Shown one piece after another: positions 48,945 through 59,900 of a stretch of 64,000 nt of DNA; positions within the stretch are counted from its first letter, which is position 1; each line of letters starts with the position of its first letter. The position numbers and the translations under genes were made by a program. The stretch comes from Symbiodinium kawagutii (taxonomy: Eukaryota; Sar; Dinophyceae; Suessiales; Symbiodiniaceae), in contig VSDK01020374.1 in assembly GCA_009767595.1 (NCBI GenBank), forward strand, positions 506,560 through 570,559. Reading direction: 5' to 3'. Below the pieces are notes generated by a model that worked only from the letters and a program-made list of their open reading frames with translations, was not told where the DNA came from and searched no databases.

Positions 48945-49052
48945 TTCGAGCCGGGATGTGCCATGTTGAAGCTGCCCTGCGCCGGCTTCGGCAGTCGGGT
49001 GGGCAAGCTGCGGTGTATCTTGGTGCGATGCGGATGTCGCAGTTGGTCACTG
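48945..49052 (+). CDS. exon-like segment with consensus GTGAGT donor
   Basis: Stop-free in two frames up to donor CACTG|GTGAGT at 49053. The frame with higher third-position GC reads LFEPGCAMLKLPCAGFG; another has an ATG at 48956 and reads VEAALRRLRQSGGQAAVYLG. It may be a 5' exon of the fucosyltransferase-like gene or of something else. Frame is undecided. Confidence 0.25.
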
Positions 49053-49621
49053 GTGAGTGGCAGTTTGATTCATCACTGGCTGCTGGTTGGGAGGAAGCTA
49101 AGGAGCAGGAGTATCATGGAGCATCTATTGTGGGAACAATAATTTTTAATATATCAAGTGACAATGACACCCGTGGCAATGTACCTACAGTGATTACAGC
49201 TACTGGTACAGGGATCGATAGTAGGAGCACTGCAAGAATGGCAGCGTATGCGTTACATACCCCTGGAAGATCTTATGGAAGACGAGGTCAGGCATTGGAT
49301 AAGCAGGTAGACCCCGACAATTTCAGGGTGGAAGATGGAGAAATAGATTACGTGGCTTTTATGTGAGGGGCATGGAACTGCGCAATAGCCAACGATCAAT
49401 GGGAATGTCAGTGACTAATGAAATGGTAAACTCGTTGTGAGTGGCAAGCGGCCAGACCTAAGTGCATCATAAATTGGCTGGATTTGAAAACCCTGGTGCG
49501 CCCAGTCATCAATTTTCAAAGGGGTACATCACAAACCCTAACGGCCAACGGTCATGAAATGCCCGGGTGGGCTTGTCATTCATGGGGTGTGCCATTTGAG
49601 GCGCGTTGTTAGTCTCACTTC

Positions 49622-49737
49622 CATGCCTTGCTTAGATAGACAATTGATGTTTGACCATTGACGTGCTACACAAAATTTTCATGCCTTGCTTAGATAAACA
49701 ATTGATGTTTGACCATTGACATGCTACACAATACTGT
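49622..49737. repeat. 58-bp tandem duplication
   Basis: CATGCCTTGCTTAGATARAC and the bases after it recur at 49622 and 49680 with about four differences. Confidence 0.9.
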
Positions 49738-50053
49738 ATCGATTTCTTGCCCTCTTTCTTTCATTGTCAATGGTTTTTCCTCCTTCCAAGAAGGGTTTTC
49801 CCTACGTTGAGACCACTTGACCTTTGCATCAAAAATATCGATAGGTTCATTCTCTATAATTAGTTAGCTTAACCAGCCCCAAATGGTAGTGACGCCACTG
49901 AGGTTGAGCGAAGAACCATTTCTAAACGTATTAAATATAGATGTGGATAATCCCACATGCATCCGTTTGGGTTCATCGTTGCGAACCCCGTACGGTAATG
50001 ACCCGAAATTTGTGCGAAATGGTTCCACCGCATCATTCGAAGCCTCTTGGCAG

Positions 50054-50110
50054 GTATATTTTTTGCTCTGGCGTGCTGCACACTTGGGTCGGTGCTCATG
50101 ACAGCTGTCA
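50054..50110 (+). CDS. possible N-terminal membrane-anchor exon of the fucosyltransferase-like gene
   Basis: After acceptor CTCTTGGCAG|G one frame reads GIFFALACCTLGSVLMTAVN, a strongly hydrophobic stretch of signal-anchor length, as in type II Golgi transferases. It could leave in phase 0 at GCT|GTCAAC and meet the next exon in frame. No homology, and the other frames are also open, so this is a suggestion. Confidence 0.2.
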
Positions 50111-50848
50111 ACATCGATTCTGCTTCATATCTTCGTTTATCGTTTTGGAGGGAGAAACTGAGACTTGACAGAGGAGGACCAGGCTTGGGCAATCTGCCAC
50201 TGCTGCTCCTAAGTATTATTGTTGCTGCTATTTCTCCTGCTGCTACTGCTACTGATACAGCTGCTCCTGCTACCAATGCTATGATATGTTATTACTATGC
50301 TGGGCAAATGATGCATGAGTTGATTTTATTTTGAGCATTGTTGGATCGCCAGACAGATGATCCCAGATGTCAGTCACTGATAGGCAATCAGGCAGGTGTT
50401 TGTTGATTTTGTGTGTGTGTGTGTTTTTTCTTCCGCCGTGCAAGTCAGTCCTGTTTCAGCGGGTTAGGCCATCAACCCTGAACAGGTCCTGCAGGTGATG
50501 AAAGTCTCAACGAATATTGCAATTTGCCGTGGGCTGATCTGAGCCAGTTGCGATTCTCAGGTGAGCACGTCCAAAACCAAGCTGCCAACGCTAGCCCCAT
50601 TTGGTTGGTTTATCATTGAGCACCGGCACAAACAGATTTTTCTGGTGTTCTCCTGGGATATCGCCACAACAAATGACACTTGCAACAGGCCCATATGGGG
50701 TTTACCAGTTAGCTGAACCCCATGGTTCAATAAAGCGACAAATCTGAAACAAGAGAAAGCCACTGGACAAATTCTTAGGCAACAACATCATCCATTTTTT
50801 GGATGCCTTAGCAACCCCTGTTTGTAACATTCCCCACGAGGTTGGCAG

Positions 50849-50992
50849 GATGATCGGTGCGTGGTACTGATGGGCGGGGCGGAGGGCTACACCAATCAGA
50901 TTTTTTCTGCGCTCAATGCGTTGGACTACGTCCAGCCACGCAAGCTGCTCTTGCTGCCCAGTCGATCGGAGCACGCTGCTGAAGCGGAGTGC
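50849..50992 (+). CDS. fucosyltransferase-like gene, first resolved exon
   Basis: The frame opens after acceptor TTGGCAG|G and reads DDRCVVLMGGAEGYTNQ and onward to a LLLLP strand: the N-terminal glycine-rich N-Q loop of O-fucosyltransferase-like proteins. Third positions are mostly G or C. The donor is probably TGC|GTGGGC (phase 0); AAG|GCGGGA at 51002 would also keep frame. An in-frame TAA at 50825 shows the exon cannot run far upstream. Confidence 0.65.
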
Positions 50993-53900
50993 GTGGGCAA
51001 GGCGGGAGGGTAGCACCCAACGGCTCAAGAGGTCACTATCATACTATCAATCAGGACTCAAGGCTGATGGCTCGTCAATCACTAGCGATTTAGAATCATT
51101 AACCTTGAACCATTGCCAACCTATCAACCACAATACTTCAGTGAATTATGCGCATACTGATTAGTTGGCTGGTGACGTGCTTTGATTTCCCTTGTATTAC
51201 CAACTGGTGGCAGGGAAAAAACCTTCTTGGAAGGGGAAAAAACCTGCCGCAAGTCACCATGTAGGCGCAAGCAATACAAAGAGAAATGGAAGAGCCAACT
51301 GGTTGGTTGGTTGGTTGGTTGACTAGCATTTTCCTAATAGGGGTGGTTCAACCACCAACAAATTGAATCATAACCCAGCTCACGGGCGCAAATTTGTTGT
51401 TGTTCCCAATAGGCAAACGAGATTTTGGGCCTTCTCAAAATGGCATTTTTCCATTTCGGACATTTGGATTACACCGTGGGCGCTGACTGCCCATTTTCCA
51501 TCACTCGGATTTGTGATGATTTGTGAATAGCGAAAATATCTTTACAAATCCATCTACTGCATATGAAACTGTATATGCATCCTTCATCATCCATATATAT
51601 ATATATGTCTGTATGTGATTGTTTTTTCTATCTAAATAATTGGTCAACCGCCTGACCAACAGATCTACGGCTATTTCTCCATCTAGCGATCGACTGATCT
51701 ATATATCTATTTGTGGATCAATCGATCGATCTATTTCGTATGGTTTGTGTGCATATCTAATCTAACAGTTTTATCTTGCATATCTTGCATGATCTCATCT
51801 TATCTCCCCATTCCATCTACCCACCAAGTCCAATTTGGCCAAACTGAATCGAATCTGCCTAAACAGGGTGGGCATTTGCATCCGTATTGCCTTGAATTAA
51901 ACGGTCAATGTGTAGGGTCTTGCTATCAATGAATTGGCAGCCATGCTTTTTCTACTGAGTACACTCCTTCTTCAGGGCCCCTCCCACAACAACAATCAGG
52001 AGTTGATGGAGATGGCTTGGCAGCACCATCCTGTTTGCATCAGTTCCAATGGTTGGATGATTTAGTTCTGTGATTCCTTTGCGTGGTAGCTGACCTGATG
52101 TAAAGCAAGATAATTCAATCTGGCATCATTTCGCACGTCCCATCGACTGGTGTTGCAGGGATTCCCCATCGTCTCAGGAACTTGCATTGACCACCAGGAC
52201 TAATTTGGTTATGGATTGAAGACACGAGCACACTTTACGCTCACTTTTTTTGAAGACATGAGTACAGGATCCGGAAACGTAACCTGTTCTGCTTGGGGAA
52301 TCCTTGGCAAACAATGGCGACCACACCAACTCATCAGGTGTTGGTCATGGATGGAATGGCATGCCTGGAGAAGGATGCGAATGCAACTGACCCGAGCGAC
52401 CGTGATGAAGTGGTGCTTTGGTGGTTGATTTAGCCAGTGTCAGCCCCAACCTTTTGATTCTTTGCATCCCTGGCAGGGGCACGGTATCACACAGTCATGG
52501 CCAGGGCCAGCCCAGAGGTTAAGACGATGACCTGTCGATTCTTTCACTCGGAGAGCGGAGCTCTGCGTGGAAAAGGTCTTGGAAATTGGCATCACTACTG
52601 GAGGCTGAGCTCTCCGAGCATCTTTGATTCTATTCCCAAAGTGCCTCATCGAATATACGGTGCTGATTTTTTGTGGTGATGTTGGTTGGTGATGTTGGTG
52701 GTTACTCTCGTTTGTTTGCTTGCTTCCAGATCGGTGGTTTGTTTGTTTGTTTTTTGATTGTTTCTGTTTGTTTTCTTTGTTGCTTGGGGCCGCGGCAGAT
52801 GCATTGTAGGATGGCTGCCAGTGCTCCTGCTGCTGTTGGTGGTGTTTCGTTTAATGATGTGATCATCGCGGTGTGTTTTTCTTCTTTTGCTGCAGGTTTG
52901 TCGGTGTCATCATCATTGTTGTGGTTCTAGTCCATTCAGTTGCTTTCGTTGTTGCTGTATGTTGCTGTCGCTGCTGGTCATCATGGTGTCTGGATTGGAA
53001 ATGATGGGATGTTGTTAATTGATGCAGTTGTGGTGGTAGTGGTCATGATATCGTTGCTATTGTTGTAGCCATTCTTGCTGCTGCTCAGCTGGTGTTCAAA
53101 GCTGCGTTGTTTCAGGGCAAGTGTAGGTGGCACGCGGGTTTCTTGTAGGTGTGCTTGGATGTGAATTAGTATGGTATACTGGTTGGTGGTTCTACACATT
53201 TTTATTTTCCCTAGTAATCATTAACAACTGGTTGGTTGACTAATATTTTTCATAGGGGTTGAAATCACCAACCAGTATAGTATGCTTATGTATGGTTGAC
53301 TGTTTATGGCTGTACTGGCCACCTTTGGTGCTTCCCCCACGCACTCTTATGACACTTATATGCAGGCCCTAGGGCACGAACAAGGCAAACACACATATAA
53401 TCACATGTATATATATATATATATATGTATTTATTTTTGTATTATAGATTTTTGTATTTATTTATTTGTTTATTTATTTATGTATTTATTTATTTATGTT
53501 TTTTAACTTTTTCATTCAACATCTATTTATCTATTTAGTATTTTTATTTACCTATACACACCTACAGTCTTCCATTGAAGAAGCATCGAATGTTTACCAA
53601 CACATTGCCGTGTAAATTTCTCCACTTCATCATACTTCATCCAATTTTAAGGATGAATGCGTTTTGAAGCACGTGAGGCACAGCCACGCCATTGTGTCGA
53701 GACGGTCATTTGCGTGTTCGCTGCAGCTGAGGTGCCTTTTAACTCGAACAAATCAAGGCCTGACTGGCTGCTTCCAACGATTTTTCCCCAACAACTGACT
53801 GGGATGGCTGGGTAAGTGAGTCTCTTGGATGGTTGCTTGATTTTGTTGACTCATATTTTTCAGAGGCGAACCACAAGCACCAGAGGCACAATTGTTTGAT

Positions 53901-56900
53901 CACACGAAGCACTGGACGCTATACCTCTTGGCCTGATGGCCTGGAAATGCGCAAGGACTGGGCCGACTGGAGGGCCGATGGATACGAGAGGTGATACCTT
54001 TGGCTACATACCCCAATCGTAGCAATTAACCAACCAACCAATGGTTAATGGTTAACTGATAACAGGGGTCAAGTTACCTGAGTTATAGCCCACTTGCTGC
54101 AGTTTGGATGAATGTCTGTCAATCCTGCAACGCTGCAAATAACAGGGGATGATAACTAGCAATTGATGGTGAACTGCTCTACAGTGACTTACTGACTGGT
54201 GCTTTTAAGCATTTTATATTTTCCGAGTATTGTTGACCAATGGTTGGTTGACAAGTTGTTTCATATGGGTTGAAACTCCCAACCAGGTCAGACGTCAAGC
54301 AACTGAGCTGATAAATCATTGCTGGTTTAGACAAGAGGTTTGGTTTTATCTGACGGCCATGGTAGCCATGGCTGCATCAAGTAGTAGACCATAGGTAGAT
54401 CGGCTGCATACATCTACAAATACAAGCATTTGCTTAGCTCGCCCAAGCTGAAAACATTTGTAGAAAGATCTGCTGAAAACTTCTGTGGGGAGTTTGGGTT
54501 TCCTTTTTCCCCTCAACCGCAGCTTGAACTACACTATCATATCTATTCTGTGTATTTCTGTGTGATCTTTTCAGGCATGCTGAAGTGTTGAAAACTTCAA
54601 CAAAAAGATGACAGCGATCTCCCTGGGGTCTGATGAAGCCATACTCTTTGCGGAGTCAACGGGCTTAGTTGGCATTTTTTGACACTGGCGAGCCACGAGG
54701 TCATAGCAACGCGGGAAAACAGTCGTGCCAATTGTGAACACTTCGAGACTGCTTGGTGGCTTCAAACATGTTTGTTTTCCCTAGTAGGTATTAACAAATG
54801 GTTGGTGGACTGATATGTTTGAAAGGGGTTATAACCACCAGGCAGAAGAATATACAGTAATTTATTCACTTGTTTTGCAGCTTTGCATGCGTTTGTTTTT
54901 TGTGTAATAGTGCCTCTTGAGCGTTACCGGTACATAAGCGTACCATGGTGGGTATTGCTTGGTTGATCATTCCCATTCAGTGTTGTCATGTTTAAGGCTA
55001 TGATGCTACCGTTGGACACGTGCACCAATCAGTGGCTGCAGGGATTCCAGGCAATACAGATTTATTTTGTTTGGATCATCAGCTTGACCCACCTTGGCAC
55101 ATGCCACGCACCTCCCAGGTACGTTTGGGTACCATCACATTAGTGACACTGGGGGAAGCGATTCTGCCGGTACAGCATCTATGGACAAATCAGCAGAGCT
55201 CGGACTAGAAAGCACTAGCTGCTATACCATACTATACTTGGATATGCAGCTGGGGTGATATCTGGAGCATCATAAATCTTCAAAGATGGGTTATCACTTG
55301 CAATCCCTTTGTAAACCTTGTATAAGCATTATATGACCCTTTTAGCCCACTTTTACCAGGAGTACCTGGATCTCTTTGCCCGCATGCGACGGGAGCTTTT
55401 TCAGCAGAAGCCTTACTTCGCAGTGCATTGGCGGCGAGGAGATCAACTCATCACCAAGTGCAAGGCAGTCCGAGGAGATGAAACCAATTGAAACGACTGT
55501 GAGGCTTAAAGGCCTTGAAGGGTGAAAATACCTCAATTTGATTCAACTGATTTGATGCTCTTCTACATTCTTTTACGAGTACAGCAGTTTGTATCACCTG
55601 GCATAATCCTTGAGGAATGGTCAACTGAGCGCCGTCCTGGCCCTACATCCGCGTGAGCTGCTAACATATGGTTGGGGATGTTTATTGGTACCCATTGGCA
55701 TGGCCCATTGGCATCCCAAGTTTGGGCGAATGTTCTTCTCCACCATGATCGACTGCGGCAACGGGATGATGCAACAGGAGGGACCAATCAACCCATGACA
55801 GCCATATGATCAACGGGAAGGATCCAGAAGGGCCATCTCCGCTGTTCCTGGCAGCTTCGCCTTCACAAACAAAGATAGTTGCGCAAGGACAGGAAGCACA
55901 GCTGTTGAATGCTATTGATGGTGAACCTATGTAAGCCTCACCCGCATACCGCATAGCCCAGTGATGCAAAGCATGTGTCCAACTTTATCTTCGCAGGTGT
56001 TGTTCTCAGCGGTCTGTTGTTCCGGATCTCAAACAATTGCTTGCTTGACACTTCCCAGCCGTGTGTGTATGGTTGGTGTGTTGCTGCAACCGCGTCGTTT
56101 GATGCATCACCCCTGGCACCGCTGCTCCAGAGACCTCCTGTCGCCAGGCCAACCGGGACCGCTCGGTGAACTGCCAAAATGTGGAGGGCCTGAAGCAGGA
56201 GATGTCGAGACGGATGAGACCCGAAGAGCGAGACTGGCCCGTCTACGTGGCGACCAACGAACAGGAACCGTGGCGAGACATCACCGGTTCCTGTCGACTT
56301 GTTTCACGTGAAACCATGCGGTTGGGCAAGAAAATCTGGCTAACCACCTGAAATGGAAAAGTTGTCGAATGTAGTGGACAGTCTCATGACGAACTATTTG
56401 CAGTTGACACCGGCTTGTGTCCATGAGTTGCCATTGACACCCAACTCATCAATGTCAAAACTATTCTTTACTATTCTGTCCAACTGCAACTTGATGTTGA
56501 AAAGAAGATGGCAGTTGTTGTGCAGGCCGGGGCCACATGTTGTCAACTCAGTATGAATTGGTCATCCCAATTGGTGGATGGTTGAGCTATGCATATCATA
56601 TTGTCACGAGCTGCGAGCGGAACACACCCTCAACATCTCTATGGGTGCTTCGTGGCCCTATCTTGTTTCCACAGCGAGCAGCCACCTAGTGGCGCAGTGA
56701 TTGCTATTGCGGTGTCTTGCTATCTAAACGGATCGAGATGCTCATGGTGTATGTTTAGATTCATGGCTAGAGCTAGATGGGTGTGCAGGTGCCACGCATG
56801 GTGTGTATGTTTGTGTGTGTGTGTTTGTGCGAGCATCTAGTTTTGAAAGAGAGGGACAAGCATGTGTTATCAATTGTTATCATTTGTTGAGGCACACATG

Positions 56901-59900
56901 CATATACATGCACTATTATGTATTGGTTTTGATTCATTGGCCTTTGGGTATGCATGAGAGTTTATAAAGCCTTGACGATTAACGCTAGGAAGGCTGTAGA
57001 TTTATACTCTAGCTAATCTATGATAAGTATGAATCTGTTGCTAAATAAGCTTACTTTAGTTGACCTGAACCAAAAAAAGCGTCTATATATATACTTATTT
57101 ATTTGTTTATTTATTTATATATTTGTCTTTATATATATATATATATATGTATGTATGTTGGCTTGTCACCTGATCACGCTCAGGCTCGCTGAACTCCTTG
57201 AGATGGTGATTGAAAGACACAGAGCCAACTATCTACAACTATAAACAAAAAATGTATCTTATGTAAAGCATATGTACAGATATGTCTAGTTTTTTTCTAC
57301 ACACACACACACATATATATATAGTGGATATTATGAGGTAAATTTTTAGATAGATATGTATTTATATATTTATATATACATATGTATTTATTTATCTATA
57401 TTTAAGTCTAGGTATATATTTTTAAATCTATATATATCTATCTATATATATATATATATGGGATCGGGTCGGTAATCGTGCCCCGTGGGGGCTTCCAAGA
57501 CACGTGGGCACTGACATGCAGGATGCTTATAAGCAAGGCAAACTGCTAATAAACAATCTATGGCCAATGTGCTAGTAAGGGCCAAAAAATGAGGTAGCTA
57601 TTCCCCAACAGAATACTGCAGTTAGAGTTAGTGCGCTCTCATCGCTGAAGTTTTTGCAAGACCCAAAAACCATGAGGGGGCATCAGCGTCACCAGGTGCA
57701 GCCACCAATGGCTATCCAGCCAGCACTGGCCACCTTAATGACTAAACAGCCACCACTAGGAAAGGCAGACATGTGGACATGTGGCTATCCAACCACTTGT
57801 TTGCAAGTAAAACAACTGGCTATCTTATATCCAGCCACCACTTGTGTCAGGGAGAAACAAAACAACGGCTGTAAAGCCATCTCTTTGCTGGCATGTTTTC
57901 TTCACGTTTTTTCTTTTTCATCTTCACTCTTCTGGTTCTTCTTCCAGCCCTGGGTTCTAAATCCCTTGCAAGATGATTTGGAAATCACATTGAAACTTTG
58001 CTGATCACCTTGGAAGTAAACATCCAGCTAAGAATGTTTCTTAGGCTTGCAGCAGCAACTGCTCCTATCAGGGGCTGGAACTGTTTGGAAATTGCTGTGC
58101 TCCAAATATTTTCTTTCCTGCCACGCAGGTCATAAGCTTTCTCCATTGCTCTGCACACAGCCAGGATGTGTTTGCTTCTCTCATCTGTGGCCAGGCTCTA
58201 GTGAGTGGCCACTGGGGCAAATCTCCTGACCCTTCGACCTTTGACATGTCTCAACACTGGGATATCATCTGCGAAGATGTCTGAAGCATTGAATCAAGGG
58301 AGACCATTACCATCAGCAATTCCAAGGTCAGAATACTTGGTGGCCATGAGGTTGTTCACTCCCACCAAGGCTTACTTCCTGTTCAAAAGGGATGTTTTTT
58401 AAATCAAAGTTGCCAGCAACTTGCCACANNNNNNNNNNNNNNNNNNNNNNNNNNNNNNNNNNNNNNNNNNNNNNNNNNNNNNNNNNNNNNNNNNNNNNNN
58501 NNNNNNNNNNNNNNNNNNNNNNNNNNNNNNNNNNNNNNNNNNNNNNNNNNNNNNNNNNNNNNNNNNNNNNNNNNNNNNNNNNNNNNNNNNNNNNNNNNNN
58601 NNNNNNNNNNNNNNNNNNNNNNNNNNNNNNNNNNNNNNNNNNNNNNNNNNNNNNNNNNNNNNNNNNNNNNNNNNNNNNNNNNNNNNNNNNNNNNNNNNNN
58701 NNNNNNNNNNNNNNNNNNNNNNNNNNNNNNNNNNNNNNNNNNNNNNNNNNNNNNNNNNNNNNNNNNNNNNNNNNNNNNNNNNNNNNNNNNNNNNNNNNNN
58801 NNNNNNNNNNNNNNNNNNNNNNNNNNNNNNNNNNNNNNNNNNNNNNNNNNNNNNNNNNNNNNNNNNNNNNNNNNNNNNNNNNNNNNNNNNNNNNNNNNNN
58901 NNNNNNNNNNNNNNNNNNNNNNNNNNNNNNNNNNNNNNNNNNNNNNNNNNNNNNNNNNNNNNNNNNNNNNNNNNNNNNNNNNNNNNNNNNNNNNNNNNNN
59001 NNNNNNNNNNNNNNNNNNNNNNNNNNNNNNNNNNNNNNNNNNNNNNNNNNNNNNNNNNNNNNNNNNNNNNNGCTAGATGGCAGCCTGACCTCCTGGTATA
59101 CTTCTTGGCATCTCCTCAAAAAATTGGTACAATTGGTACAATTGGTACCCTCTCAGGGTTTCGTGCTCTTTGGCATTGGTACCATTGGTAAAATTGGTAC
59201 CCTTCCATAGGTTTAGGCCATCCCAAGCCTGAAACCATGAGAGGGTACCAATTTTAGCAGTGTTGGAAGGAGATGCCAGTGTCGTTTGAGGCTGCTGCCA
59301 TCTAGCCAAAAAATTGGTACAATTGGTACAATTGGTACCCTCTCAGGGTTTCGTGCTTTCTGGGATTGGTACCATTGGTGAAATTGGTACCCTTCCATAG
59401 GTTTGGGCCATCCCAAGCCTGAAACCATGAGAGGGTACCAATTTTAGCAGTGTTGGAAGGAGATGTCAGAGTGGGATTTACAGATGTACATTGATCATTG
59501 ATTGCAATTTGATTTGAAACAGATAATTTTCCACTTTGGATGGCCAGATATTTTGAAGCAGATAAGTTTTGATTTGTCATTAAAGAATTATCTATATTGA
59601 ATATTTTAATTGAATATGTAAAGCATAATTTCAGTTTACATGGGGCACGGAAACCGTCACGTACCCATATATATATATATTGTAAATTGACCATCGGTAA
59701 TGTTAGTCCCAGTCGCCAGGATCCCGAGACTTTGGCCGAGATGCGCCTGCAGGGGTTTCGCTTTCGTGCAGGCACTGGTTGTGACCTGTGACCATCGATG
59801 GACCAGAGAGACTTGCTGGGCTGACAATGGTTACCTGGGTGGCTTATACCCTCTAACTTAGGTTTTTAGTGTTTTTGGGATATGATTGATTTACCATATA

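Noticed and set aside
55779..56167. An alternative exon pair in the fifth intron of the fucosyltransferase-like gene (NGKDPEGPSPLFLAAS and DTSQPCVYGWCVAA)
   Set aside because: Protein-like and with GTGAAC donors, but they interrupt the family order between HxRRGD and SVNCQ; kept out of the model.
58328..59210. Frames of about 260 residues across the second gap
   Set aside because: Made almost only of N; they exist because unknown codons contain no stops.
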